From: Doris montereyensis
Taxonomy: Eukaryota; Mollusca; Gastropoda; Nudibranchia; Dorididae
Assembly (NCBI GenBank): GCA_037039925.1
Contig: JAXRKP010000815.1
Coordinates: 120,001 to 184,000, forward strand
Length of the DNA stretch: 64,000 nt
Reading direction: 5' to 3'
Below, in pieces: positions 45,836 to 58,500 of the stretch. The notes below the pieces were generated by a model. That model saw only the letters and a program-made list of their open reading frames with translations, did not search any database and was not told the origin of the DNA. The position numbers were made by a program, and so were the translations under genes. The first letter of the stretch is position 1. Each line of letters starts with the position of its first letter.

Positions 45836-45886
45836 ATTCATGTGCCAAAAATTCTAAAAGTGTGTGCCCTGTTTATCCGTTGCCAG

Positions 45887-45980
45887 GTATGGTGTGGCTG
45901 ACCCGTCCATGTCGTCGGCCATAATCCAGGACGCCACACAGAGATCAGTGTCCTTCTCAGAGGAGGAGTCCAGAAAGTGA
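45887..45980 (+). CDS. NAGS: NAGS terminal exon
   Basis: Begins after GTTGCCAG with one base closing a codon, then reads YGVADPSMSSAIIQDATQRS, then VSFSEEESRK and TGA at 45978-45980. Vertebrate NAGS ends WFGLADSYEIPEVVNHAKG and so on, so the WYGVADP start fits with W split across the junction. The following C-terminal tail differs, as expected for this poorly conserved end. Confidence 0.8.
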
Positions 45981-46367
45981 TACGGCTGCAATATTTTTCA
46001 TGTGTTTTTGTACAATTTATCTTTGTTGGGTTTTTTTGTTGAACGACAAAAAGTGTCGGCTTATATGCCTATTGGTATGGTTATATATGTGATAGCAATG
46101 TTGACAAAATATTAATTGTTGTCAAAGTTGGGTTTAATTAAAAAAAAGAAAAAGTTTTTGTTTTGTTTTTTTTTACCTTATGATAAATGTAACTATGATA
46201 AATGTAAATTCTCAGCCGGTTCATATCAAATTGTTGACGAAGGAGGAAATGGTAATGAGAGTTTTGTCATTTTTCTTTCTTCCTGCCACAGTCACAAATT
46301 GTTAATATTGAAGAGTCATGTTTTTGTGCCATAAATATTCTTTTGAAAAGCGAAAACGTTAAGACCC

Positions 46368-46373
46368 AATAAA
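46368..46373 (+). terminator. putative polyadenylation signal for NAGS
   Basis: The first canonical AATAAA downstream of the NAGS stop, about 390 bases after it (CCCAATAAAAG). A weaker ATAAAT lies near 46331. Nothing else between 45981 and 46880 looks like a gene. Confidence 0.5.
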
Positions 46374-46884
46374 AGAAACAATGAAAAGGAAACAAACCTG
46401 CCTGCTTCTTGGTGTTGGAAAGCCAGTTCTCTTGTCCACTTAAAAAAAAAAAAGAAAAGATGATCATTGTGGATGTTCGTACATGTTCCTATACTTGTTG
46501 GCTGGGGGAAAAACGTCGGGGGCATTTGTGCGTAAGAGAATAGGGAGGACGGGAGATTGGGTGAAAGTAAATGGCTTACTGTGTAAAATGCCCCAATTAT
46601 GCTGTAGGCCAGGGCTGCTGGCAGGGGTGGGAGGTGGGGGGATCTCTTTATGTTTGTATACGTTTATATTGAAATTGATGCTGGCAGGTTCTGTTAACAG
46701 GCTCCAATACCTTGATGAAATTGGCATTTTTAATGTCTTACTTACATCATGTACATACTCATGTTTCTTTAAACTCTATTAACTGTTTAGTAATTGATTG
46801 TCGCTATCCGCGCATAAAGAAATAAAACAAAAAAATGCCATATCTTCCCATGTCAATAGCTATGAATTTATACCTAGCATCAAC

Positions 46885-48040
46885 TGCAGTTTGGAGAACA
46901 ACAGAGAAATAGTTTTTATAGTTGTAAAACATGGAGCGGAGTTAGCTGGGCACTTGACCCTGATGTGTTTTTTGCTCTACAGTTCAATTGCTCCTCTGAC
47001 TAGTAGGGAAGTTTTTGAAGAAGCCCACGGCTAGTAGTTTTGTTAATCAGTAGTCGGTTCTGGCATGTGTTGAGTGAAGTTCAGCCCACAGGATGTCAAT
47101 TGTTTCAGTGACAATAGCACCCAACAGTTGATGCACCCATTCTGAAACTGAAGGCGAGTGATTGTATTGAAGAATCCGGTATCAGATATCTGGTAACCAT
47201 AATATAAGATATTCGAAAAAAGAAAGTATGTGTATGTAATTGTAATTACTTTAAGAATTACAAACACACAACTAACGTTCATTGTATCATTATTTTATAT
47301 TTCAAAGACTGTTCTCCGAAAAAGTGGAAATATCTAAAGGGGAAATATCTACGGAGCAGATCTGATAGCTGCCCCCCCAATCAAAATGGACATATTTCCA
47401 GCTGGCCTGGTGAGCAGATTCTGAAGGCTGCCCCCCCCCCCCCAATCGAAATGGACATTTCAGCAGCTGATGTTCCTATAGCCAAACGAGATCCCATGGA
47501 TCCGCTTTCCTTAGGAGCACCACTAGTGCCACCAGCTGACACTGGTCCAGCAGAGGACATTGGACATTGATGTTCCATGATCAAAGATTCAGCTTCCATG
47601 TTCACAAGCGTGTCTAACCAAGTACAGGAAGCGATGGACAATCCTCAAGAAATGCAGGAAAGTGTGAGAGACACAGTCCAATATTGTCACAGGTTGGTTC
47701 CTGGTCCTTCTTTCCAAACTCCCATAAGCTCAAGAAGAAAACGGAGTCAAGATGAGGACTATTATAAAAGATTGTGTATTATTGAGGAAAAAGTTAGAGA
47801 TATTGCCGGACAGAGAAGCCCGGAAGAAATCAGATGCAGATCAGAGAGGATGAGGATCGTGAGGATCTGATGTTCCTCAAAACACTTCTACCGCACATGA
47901 GGAAAAATACCTCAACATATGAAGCTGAGGTTGCAATCCTTACAAAGTGTGGTTGAAGGAATTCGCCAGATACAAGGTCTCTAAAGCCAGATACACCATC
48001 TCCTGTAGGACCAAGACTACTTCTTATTCTCATTCAAATA
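46885..48040 (+). pseudogene. BESS-motif ORF segment, copy 1 (probable transposon or MADF-BESS relic)
   Basis: From 47451 the frame reads MDISAADVPIAKRDPMD, meets a stop near 47568, continues MIKDSASMFTSVSNQVQEAM (47577), RRKRSQDEDYYKRLCIIEEK and SPEEIRCRSERMR. It then shifts frame to DEDREDLMFLKTLLPHMRK and, after another shift, HMKLRLQSLQSVVEGI. The last two pieces resemble the BESS motif of MADF-BESS nuclear proteins and transposon-encoded DNA-binding ORFs. The MADF domain itself was not found. The left part (46885-47280) carries no ORF I can name. A diverged copy lies at 51148-52130. From 48040 to 48790 nothing is recognised. Confidence 0.55.
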
Positions 48041-48789
48041 TATATATAGAGACGCATCACTCCTCGATTTAGGCGAGACTGGGGTCAGGACATCCGGTCA
48101 TTCACGCCCTACACTATAGTCTGTTTCCCTGGACCGATGAATCGCCGTATTGTTTCCATAGTTAATTAATTAAGGGGATTGGTCTGAATGGGTTTCAAAC
48201 ATCATTTCTCTTTCTTTACCGTCATCACACCCACATCCACACATGAAAGATGAGTCGGAACATTCTAGTCAAGATTTTGATGAAAAAATCCAAACATACC
48301 GTATTTTTCAAGTGGTGTAGTGCCATTAATTGTACCAATTCAAAAAATTAACTGCCCTGATTTGGTCTTATTTTCCTTCACTCTGATTGGCGTTGCATGG
48401 TTTAATTGGAAATCACTTGCCATTGTCAACAAGCTAGTTCTTAAGTATCGGTTATTATAATTTTACATAATATGCTCTCGCTGTTTTTAACGACGATGAT
48501 TATAGGCTAATACAATAGACGAATGATGGTTGTGGCTTTATGTTGGTAATCGCAATGATGATGTTGTAGTAATGATGGAGCAGCAGGATCATGATGAGAT
48601 AATCTGATAATGGTGAAGATGGGGATGATGGCGGTGTAGTGTCTCTCCCTGAAAATGGCATTATAAAATTAAATGCTGGTGATGATGATGGCGATTGTTA
48701 TCAGAATTCAATACATTGATGGTTATAACAAGGGGGATGATGATGATGATGATGATGGTGATGATTGATGATGATAAGATGATAAACAG

Positions 48790-48868
48790 ATATTATTATT
48801 ATTATAAATTAGTAGTAGTAGTAGTAGCAGTAGTAGTAGTAGTAGTAGCCACAGCAGTAGTAGTAGTG

Positions 48869-48943
<75 letters not shown>

Positions 48944-48972
48944 ATAGTAGTAGTCAGTAGTAGTAGTAGGCT
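48790..48972. repeat. (AGT)n microsatellite
   Basis: TAG/AGT triplets with AGC and GGT interruptions. The poly-valine frame is an artefact. Confidence 0.95.
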
Positions 48973-49289
48973 ATTTTCACTTCAAAACTTTTAGATGTTC
49001 ATACCTCCTGAATTTGTCACAGGTCTCGACGATGTGTGATTGTTCCTAGTGCAGATTTAGAGAAAAAACGCCTCAAAAACTTAACCGGAACAATGGTCAG
49101 TACATTTTGAGCCTTTGAACCTCCGCCGAAGCAAACACCCACCCGGCCACCACCTAAAGAACCCGATGCCCCCACCCACATCCTCAACGCACCTCGTTCA
49201 GAAGATGATACCCAACCTCAACATGGGACGAAAGGATTGGAGAGAAGAAAACCGCTTTAAAAAAGAAATTTGGTTGAAAGGAATGACCT

Positions 49290-50500
49290 AGTCTACAGAG
49301 AAGAGTTTAAAGATACTGACATCCAGATCAAAGCAGTGCATCTCCTATTCCGGATCTACAAACAGATTTAAATCATATTAAAAACATGCTAAAATATCGT
49401 CTGAAATAGTCATGATACCATTAGGATAGTCAAATCAAGCAAGCATGGAAGAAGATGGACGGCTATGAAAAAAGCTTTGCTTTGGCGTTTACAACACAAG
49501 CCCAAAGCATATTTCATGATTAGAAAACGTTTGTGCCTACTGTCACCAACTACACTTTCAGTGAGAAATATCCATCTAGACCTGGCGTCTGCCAACAAAT
49601 CCACCATGTCTTCAAAATGAAAGTTGCTGGCATGTTACATTGCGCTGTCATCATCGATGAAATGGCTGTAAAGAAATCCTCAGTTACGACTGTATGAATG
49701 ACGAGATTGAAGGAAGGCTTTGGATCATTGCATTTAGCCGCATCCAGAAGTGGTGATGATTCGGGGACTTGCAGTGAAATGGAAACAACCACTCTCTTAT
49801 TATCTTTCCCATGGGCCAACAAAGATGCATGTCCTCCAAGCAATAGTCAAAGATATAATTGCTTTGGAATCCCAAGGTGTTGATTTGGGATCAAGACAGC
49901 AACAATAGGACAGTGTTCCGAAAGCTTGGCGTAAGTAGGGAAAAGGCCCTATTTTCTAATCAACGGCGAGAAAGTATTTGCGTTCGACCTTCCTCTTATG
50001 AAAGCATTAGGAATAACCTAAAGAAAATCGGCTTTGGTTTTGGTATCGTGGAAATTCATTCAGATGCTCTTCGAAAAAGATTCCCGTTATGGTGCCAAAG
50101 CTAACAGGAGGCATATCATGCTACCACCGTTCGCAAACTTAGCGTCAAGCTGGCGGTCAAATCTTGAGCCATTCAGTTGCAGCAGGGATCACCACTATGG
50201 TCCACAGCGACCTCCCACCAGAAGCGATGGTGGAGGAGTTCACACACTCTTCAACTGTTTCAACAGTTCTTCCCTTGATACCAAAGGCACCCAGTTTCTT
50301 CTCGTGGAATTTCTACACGATAAGCTGGCGTGGCTCGATAGCATTGTAGTCCTTAACAATTAATTATGCATTGAAAACATGTCTCTTGGAGCTCTGGAAC
50401 GATCTATCAAGGGATTTTCCTGACCAATCGCCTGAACCAGGAAAGAGTGTTCCTTATACCATCATTTGCCAAAACGTAGATGTGGAGTTCCAACATCAAT
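49290..50500 (+). pseudogene. P-element (THAP9-like) transposase, frame-broken
   Basis: Fragments in the order of a P-element transposase. ENYTFSEKYP-like text near 49550 comes first, then GMLHCAVIIDEMAVKKS (about 49630-49675), where DEMA.K holds a catalytic acid. Next come a MNDEIEGRLW-type phrase in the next frame (about 49695), FPMGQQRCMS, NPKVLIWDQDSNNRTVFRKL (about 49863-49930; the D-Q-S-N-N motif), YESIRNNLKKIGFGFGIVEI (about 50000-50050), NRRHIMLPPFANL and LSHSVAAGITTMVHSDLPPE (about 50165-50225). At least five frame changes are needed. The THAP DNA-binding end and the terminal inverted repeats were not found. Confidence 0.85.
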
Positions 50501-50770
50501 AGTGATAGGTTTTAGATGCCTACATGAGGGATGAATTTGTAAACATTTGGATCCTACATCCTCAACAAGGTTGTACATTACATGAGGAAGAATTTGTAAA
50601 CATTTCAGACATCCTCAACAAATTGTCAGACTACTGGTAAAACACGAAAACAAATTGTCAGACTAAGGAGATCGCTGACAAACATTTTCTATATTCGAGG
50701 ACTACTGAGACAAAAACACTACAATATTTAGTAGGACATGGATAGAGTTAAATGAGACCATTCCATTTTC
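50470..50770. repeat. repeat shared with 52600-52880
   Basis: Shares GTAGATGTGGAGTTC, GATAGGTTTTA, CATGAGG, AACATTTGGA, CCTCAACAAG and AGGACATGGATAGA, in the same order, with 52600-52880. Internally, GAATTTGTAAACATTT occurs twice. Both copies run into simple repeats. Confidence 0.7.
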
Positions 50771-50820
50771 CTTTTAGAGACCATTTGCCAAAGAAAAAAC
50801 ACTATATTGTTTGTCTCTGG

Positions 50821-51082
<262 letters not shown>

Positions 51083-51147
51083 TTAAATTCTATGGGTATA
51101 TATATATAGTAACAATATAGAAAACAAGCAAAACGAACGAAACAGCT

Positions 51148-52130
51148 TGGAGAACAACAGAAATAGTTTTTATAGTTGTAAAACATGGAGCGGAGTTATG
51201 GGCACTTGACCTGATGTGTTTTCCTAGAACAGTTAGGGAAGTTCCAGTAAGAAGCGGCTAGTGTTTGAAAGCATCAGTAGTCATGTTCTGGCATGTGTTG
51301 AGGGATGAAGTTCAGCCCACAGGATGTCAATTGTTTCAGTGACAATAGCACCAACAGTTAACCCATTCTGAAACTGAAATGGTGAGTGATTATTGAAGAT
51401 CTAGAACTAATCTGGAAAAAAAGAATGTCAGCCAATGTACGAATTCTAACTGTTCATTGTATCATTATTTTATATTTTTCTCCGAAAAAAGTGGAAATAT
51501 CCTCGGGGAGAAATTTTCCTCTGAATTCAGACTGATAGACCCCCCCCCCCCCCCCCCCAATCGAAATGACATATTTAGACTGATGTTTCTCAGACTTGGA
51601 TCCATCGTTTAGGAGTCATTAGGAGTCAATAGAGGTGCCACCAGGACACTGGTCCAGCAGAGGTCCGTCAGTCGATGCTCACAGATTCGCCTTTGACAAG
51701 TGTGTCTAACCAAACAGAATTGGAAATCCTCAAGAAATGCTTCAGTCCAATATTGTCACAGGTTTGGTTCCAAATAGCTCAAGAAGAAAAAAGAGTCAAG
51801 ATGAGGACTATTATTATAAAAGATTGTGTATTATTGAGAAAAGAAGTTAGAGATATTGTTTGACAGAGAAGCCTAAAGAAATCAGATGCAGATCGAGGAT
51901 GAGGATCTTGGATGTTCCTCAAAACACTTCGCACATGAGGAAAATACTCAACATATGAAGCTGTTCCACAGCCATGTGGTTGAAGAATTCGTGTATGGGT
52001 TCAGCCAGATACAACCGCGTCTACCAAGACTACACCTGTACAACACCATCTCCTGTAGATTCACTCTTATTCTCATTCACACATCCTCTCTACTCATTCT
52101 GATAACACCAAGTGCAGAGGCCTTTGTAAA
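51148..52130 (+). pseudogene. BESS-motif ORF segment, copy 2
   Basis: Aligns along its length with 46885-48040: TTTTTATAGTTGTAAAACAT and GGAGCGGAGTTA, then GGCATGTGTTGAG, CCCACAGGATGTCAATTGTT, a C18 run near 51541, GACACTGGTCCAGCAGAGG, AGTCAAGATGAGGACTATTA and AAATCAGATGCAGATC. It carries many more deletions than copy 1, so no frame survives beyond 60-80 codons. Confidence 0.75.
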
Positions 52131-52599
52131 ACTCTCTGAGTCTGAGTAGCATACTCCTCAAAGCACTAATTGAGTTGTTTTTGTTCGTTTTGATCAATTA
52201 ATTACAATTGTGTGTTCACGCAATATTTAGCCTGCATTTTATTTGTGGTTGAAGATTCAGTGATTATTATCTCTGATTTTACGATTGATTGATAAAAATA
52301 TGTTTAATGGACCTGTCCAGTTTCTTCTCTTCCCTTCTTCCTTCGGATATTCTTTCAAGATGAAAAGGAGCCTCACCTGCCTTTCCTGTGTTATCTCACT
52401 CTTAAGCCGGCCACACAGAGAATAATTCCAACACCGTCTCTTCAGTGTCAGCTGCTTCTTCTCCTTCCTTTTTCATCATGTTTTTTCCCCCAGCCACACG
52501 ATGATGTTTATTATAGTTGGCTTTGAAAAGCTACTAGAGATAAATGTCTGAAAATGGATTGATCTGAAGAGTGAAGAGGAACAATGGACAGTGTGTTCC

Positions 52600-52889
52600 C
52601 TAAATTAATTAGGGCTTAGATGTGGAGTTCACCATCAATAAAGAGCGGGCATCTTTGTGAATATACCACTATCCTATTATAATTTGATAGGTTTTAACAT
52701 GAGGATATTTGGAACATTTGGAATCCTCAACAAGATGGGGGAAATGGCACCAGCCTACTCCAGAGGAGCGACTTGTTTCATAGGTAAGACACAAACAAAC
52801 AGACTATGAGACAAAAAAATACAAAATAATGAAACTATAGGGCAGGACATGGATAGAATAAAAAATTTGAAAGAGACCACTAGAAAAAG

Positions 52890-52985
<96 letters not shown>
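52600..52985. repeat. second copy of the 50470 repeat with long (TA)n
   Basis: The repeat is at about 52600-52880 and the TA run at 52890-52982 (about 46 units). From 52140 to 52600 and from 52985 to 53300 no gene is recognised. Confidence 0.85.
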
Positions 52986-52987
<2 letters not shown>

Positions 52988-53264
52988 ATATTTAAATAAA
53001 AATTCGACCGAGAAAAACAGTAGATAATAAACTGGAAATAGAACATGGGGCAGACTTCATCGTTTTTGAGGTGCCTCAACCGAGACTCTGGGGCACTAGA
53101 AGGAAAGGTGTAAAACCAAGTCCTCTCTTATTTTTGTTATATAAAATTAACAAATTAATGTTATATTAATACTGTCAATTCATGCCTTTAGTCAGTATTA
53201 TTGTTGGGTCTGACGCCCTGTCCTTATTGAATTACATTAGTGCCCACAATACGCCAAATCTCTT

Positions 53265-53360
53265 CTATTCTTCTTCTTCTCACCTTTTACTTCTGTTCTT
53301 CTCCTTCTTCTCTTCTTCTTCTTCTTCTTCTTCTTCTTCTTCTTCTTCTTCTCCTTCTTA
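53265..53360. repeat. (CTT)n tract
   Basis: CTT triplets with CTC interruptions. The poly-serine frame is an artefact. Confidence 0.93.
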
Positions 53361-53639
53361 CTTCCCTAGAGCATGAATCTGATGAATTGATTACTTATGC
53401 GTGCATTTATTGATCAATTCACATGCTTGTATACCACTACTTCCGACGTTTTAACTATAGGAAATAAGGGGAAATGACTGCGACTGCGAGAGAAACAGAC
53501 TATGAAATGTACGACGTGAAACAGTTTCGAGGCACTGGGTGACCGATCTCACGCGATTAACATGGGGCTTAATGGGGCCAGCTGACTAGTGAGTATCTCT
53601 CACTAGTCATCTCCGCTTGAGTCTGTAGGTCTGAATTTA

Positions 53640-53975
53640 CCTTTAGAAGAATGTTTCTATGAGAGTTAACTGTAATTTTTGTTTAAAGAAACCCAAGTCA
53701 ACGGCAGAGACTCGGAGAGATTGAGGTGAAAGTCTGAGACACCATTCTGAGTTCACAAAACAGCCGTCGCACTTTGTCAGAAAAGAAAGGCCAGCTGCGA
53801 TTGGCGGACTTGCTGGGTTTTTGTTTTGTTTTGATGCCTTAAAATGAGAGTCAATTCAAGTTAGATTATCAATGTTTTCTGGGATATTACGGGGCGCTGT
53901 GCAAGTTAGAATTAGTTGCGCAGTCAACCGAGTCTGTTTTCAGATTTGGATAGGTTGGCAGCTATGATGATACAT
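53640..53975. repeat. dispersed repeat family E, copy 2
   Basis: Matches 19075-19430 with phrases such as GTGAAAGTCTGAGACACCAT, TCTGAGTTCAC, CCGTCGCACT, GCGCAGTCAACC and GATAGGTTGGCAGCTATGAT. Confidence 0.7.
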
Positions 53976-54195
53976 ACATTCCATTTCCATTTATTAAGTT
54001 TCACATACCTCGTGCTATACATCCATTCATAAAGTTTCACATACCCTTTGCTATACATCCATTCTATACATCCATTCATAAAGTTTCACATACCCCATGC
54101 TATACATCCATTCATAAAGTTTCACATACCCATGCTATGACATCCATGTCATGTTACATCCATTGATAAATCACATACCCCATGCTATCACAAAG
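53975..54195. repeat. about 38-bp tandem array
   Basis: Five units of ATCCATTCATAAAGTTTCAC, then ATACCCCATGCTATAC, the last ones degraded. It begins where family E copy 2 ends. Confidence 0.85.
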
Positions 54196-54214
54196 TGCGC
54201 CCACTCCGTATTCT

Positions 54215-54730
54215 TGATTTGTCTTGGTTTTAGTGTTATGATTGTTGATAAATCACAACGTCGCTATGACAAAGTGTTTTAGTTTTAGTTTTAGTATTAT
54301 GATTGTTGCTATGACAAAGTGTCTTGGTTTTAGTGTTATGATTGTTGATAAATCACAATGACAAACGTATTATGATTGTTGCAATATCGTGGCTATGACA
54401 AAGTGTTTTGGTTTTAGTGTTATGATTGTTGATAAATCACAATACGTGGCTATGACAAAGTGTTTTGGTTTTAGTGTTATGATTGTTGATAAATCACAAT
54501 GTTTTGTTTTGGTTTTTAGTGTTATGATTGTTGATAAATCACAATACGTGGCTATGACAAAGTGTTTGGTTTTAGTGTTATGATTGTTGATAAATCACAC
54601 ACGTTTGGTGTTATATTGTTGAGTATGACAAAGTGTTTTGGTTTTAGTGTTATGATTGTTGATAAATCACAATACGTATGATTATGACAAAAGTGTTTTG
54701 ATTTACGTGTTATGATTGATGATATTAACT
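54215..54730. repeat. about 57-bp tandem array
   Basis: Nine or ten units containing GGCTATGACAAAGTGTTTTG, GTTTTAGTGTTATGATTG and TTGATAAATCACAATACG, some shortened. A 64-residue frame through it (TKCFGFSVMIVDKSQ repeats) is an artefact. From 54730 to 55520 I see no gene. Confidence 0.88.
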
Positions 54731-55519
54731 ATCTCATCAATAATTATCTCTGTACTACTCAACACCGTGTATCGGTTCCTTTTGTGATGCTATATGAATG
54801 GGTGAACAGTATGTATTGTTTAAAATGTAATGTAAAATCTAAATTTCTCTTACTTTGAGTGCGCAGCAAACTCAGGAACCACTGTACTCAGAACCGCTGT
54901 ATTTTGCATGTAGGTATTAAATAGCCTGCCTTAGGTTCTTAGCTTATTGCTTATTTTGGATCACAACATTATTCAAATTTATTGAAAACGAGACAAAACC
55001 ATTTTTGCCTACGATCGAGGAATCTTTGTATTGCAACGTATTCCAACGATTTCTGGTCCTTTTTAAAATAGAAAGTCAGCGTGAACGCAGTGCTGAGTAC
55101 TGATGCGATCTAATAACCGTACTTGATATCACTCGTACACAGTACAGTGGTTTCTGAGTTTGTCGCCCGTCAAAGTTTCAGAGACTCAGATATATATTAT
55201 AAAGATGAAAATAGATCTAGTCTATGGACTCTCTTGTATACAATAAAACCAACGTTATTCATTGACACTTGAGCTTTTTATTTCTTGTTATTATAGGCAA
55301 CAAGTAATTAAAAATGGAACCATGCTTTTTGTTTGTTTGCTTTGTTTTGGTTTGTTGTCAGTTTTGTCTTTGTGTTTGTTGTCGAGATTGGGATCAAAAC
55401 CTGGGTTTTTTGACACCATTTTTGTGTGAAAGAGTGAAAGAGTCACAGGTGCTCCTGGAGATTCTTCGATGCTATTTCACCCTGAGATTTGTTTTTTCAA
55501 AGAAACAAACAAATAATAA

Positions 55520-58500
55520 TAATAATAATGAATAGCATTTTTATAGCGCATATCCAAGAAATTACTTAATGCTCTATGCGCATTCAAAAAGAAAAGAAGT
55601 AGATCTATAATATTATAATTCATAATAGTATAGATAATGGTATACCAATTTCAATTACAAGGACAAGTATATAAACCATCAAAATTTACATTCAAATTAA
55701 TGGTGAAACATAATACACAAATTTTGTCAAATGAGATATGCTTTTTGAAAAGATGGTGTTTCAATTGACATTTAAATATGTTGAGACTCTTTGCTTCTCT
55801 AATTTCCCTGGGTAAATCATTCCATACAACAGGGCCAACATAAGAAAATGAACGTTCGCCATACCTTTTGTAAGAGGGAGAAGTTCTTTCATATATTAAT
55901 TTGTCACTCGACGATCGCAAAGTGCGAGAAGGGCGGCGGAGATTCAAAAATTGTGACAAATAGAGTGGTATAGTTCTAATAGAAGATTTAAAACAAAAAA
56001 GAGCAATTTTATAAGTGATACGGTCTTTGACCTGCAGCCAATGTAATTTCTTTAGATCTTGCGTTATATTATCTCTTTTACTCTTTTTGACAACGACTCT
56101 TGCTGCATTGTTCTGAACTACCTGGAGTCGTGATAACAGTCCTTTTGGGAGATTGGCAAAGAGAGAATTACAATAATCAATCTTTGAAAGGACCAAAGAC
56201 GTCATTAATGTTTTAGTCACATCAAATGTCAAAAATTGCCGAACGTGGCTTATATTTCTGATTTGAAAATTCAAGGATTTACAAAGAGATATTATTTGAG
56301 ATGTCATAGAAAAATCATGATCGAAAATGATACCCAAATTCTTAGCCCTGTGTGAACATTCAACTTTATGATCATTTATCTTTAGTTGGATAGGGGTATT
56401 TGGTTTATTATCCTTGGATTTCCAATTATCAAAAATTCGGTCTTATTTTCATTCAGCTTTAATTTATTACTAGACATCCACATTTTCAAATCTGTGATAC
56501 AATTTTCCATAATATTCAACGATTTGGACAGATCATTGATGTTGCATGAACAGTATAATTGTGTATCGTCTGCATATAAATGGTATTTTAGTTGGTAAGA
56601 TTTTATTATTTCAACCATTGGTTGGGTGTAGATGGTAAATATTATAGGCCCAAGTACTGATCCTTGAGGTACACCATGTGTTAAAATCTTTTGTTCGGAA
56701 TATTCATTACCAATGTTGACGGATTGGTATCGCCCACGCAGATAAGATTCAAACCAAAGAAGAAGTCAAGAACAGTCCCTGAAAAACCAAATGTATTCTT
56801 AAGTCTGTTTAAAATAATTTTATGATTAGCGTATCAAACGCTGCAGAGAGGTCCAGGAGTACCAAGATGCATATCTTCTTATCGTCGATTTCATTAAGAA
56901 TATCGGTAGATATTTTCAAAAGTGCCGTTTCGGTACTGTGGTCGGCCCTGTAAGCGGATTGATATAACTCGTGTAGATTGTTTCGTTCTAAGTGTCCCAA
57001 CATTTGAGCGAGAACAGCTTTTTCCAAAACTTTCGACAGAAAAGGCAAGTTTGAAACGGGTCGATAATTTCTCAATTCATTTGAATCGAGGTTAGGTTTC
57101 TTGATAAGGGGCCTAACAATTGCATTTTTGAAACAACAGGGGACTGTTCCGCTTTGGAGTGAACAATTTATCAAACGGGTAACATGAAACAATATAGTAT
57201 TAATGATATCCTTGAGTAGATATGTTGGAATAGGATCAAGAGAACATGATTTTGACGAAGACTCGCTTATTATTTTAGATATATCAGCTTCTGGGACAAT
57301 CAAAAAAGTTTCAAATACATTACCCTCGAATGCCGAAAAATGTAGATCAATTTGAGGCTCATTATCAATTTCTTGTCTTATTTTTGTTATTTTGTCTTCA
57401 AAAAATATCATGAATTTATTGCAAAGAATTTTGTGATCTTCATTTGGCAGATTTTTTTCCTTCCCAGAAGCTTATTTGACATTTGGAACAATTCACGACA
57501 TGATTTGACATTTTTGAATTTTTGCAAATAATAGTGTCTTTTGTTCTGCATCACGATGTTGTTGTGTCCACATCACGATGTTGTTGTGTCCACATCACGA
57601 TGTTGTTGTGTCCACATCAGGATGTTGTTGTGTCCATTTCTTATTTTCATGAAAAGTCTCGGTCGCTTTCGGATCTTGATTTCCGCCATTTCCTTTCAGC
57701 TTTTCTCTTTCTTGTCTTGGACGTCTTGACGTCATCAGAAAACCATGGTGAAGAAGGTCGGGATGAGATTTCTCTGATGACTTCAGATGCATGGTGGTCC
57801 AGTGTTTCTAGCAAGATGTTGTTTAGATTACTTGCTGTGATGTTATTACTGTTTAGTAATTTTTCATTGATATCACCATTGAAACAATCGATTTTAATTT
57901 TGTTCATGTTCCTAGATTTTATTTGTTTTTTTCGGAACAACAGGAGTTTCAAGGCTAGTTGTTAAAATAACGAAGTGATGGTCAGATATGGCCAGGTCTA
58001 ACACCTCACACCTATCAAATCGCTGCCCGTTGGGAATCAACAATCCAATCCAGGATGCTGGACGAGGTGTGCGTAGGTGTCAAAACAAGTTGTTTCATAT
58101 CATGCTCGTCCAACAACTCCCTCAGTTGTTTCGTTTGGGATTTTTCAGGGTTGTTAAAATCAATGTTGAACTCCCCAAGATAATGAAAGGGCGTTTTTTT
58201 TAGAGCGGATAGAGAAAAGGACATCACTGAATTGGGTGATAAATTTAGAGATTGATTGGTTTGGCGGTCGATAAATACAAAGAACAGTTATATCTTGTGT
58301 TTTTATTTTCATCTTGATGATCCCTGACTCAAATGAGTCGATTCCGTTAAAGGCTGATGTATCTGGCGATGCGTGCATGTTGTTCCTGGACACAAATGCA
58401 ATGTCACCTCCGCGTTTTCCTTTACGAGGGAACGAATGGATGGAATTCGTCGGGGACTAGCATTTCCATAATGGCTTCATCCCCGGTTTCAAAAGCCATG

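Larger units (their letters stand above)
24770..45980 (+). pseudogene. NAGS: N-acetylglutamate synthase gene, interrupted (overall span)
   Basis: NAGS is the mitochondrial enzyme that makes N-acetylglutamate, the obligate activator of carbamoyl phosphate synthetase I/III. Nine exons were recognised by protein similarity and splice sites. They cover the amino-acid-kinase-like domain in order, the linker and the C-terminus. Phases agree between exons 1-2, 2-3, 3-4, 4-5, 6-7 and 7-8. Missing are the leader and the exon(s) for most of the acetyltransferase domain, including the expected NPWYF-type segment. Exon 4 and exon 7 each hold an in-frame stop, and the exon 5/6 junction loses about four residues or the frame. 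It is therefore either a decayed copy or a real gene with consensus errors. Introns hold SINEs and minisatellites. I found no second copy in the window. Confidence 0.85.

Noticed and set aside
48060..48790. A possible gene upstream of the P-type relic
   Set aside because: Only short frames and ATG/GAT-rich simple sequence; no similarity recognised.
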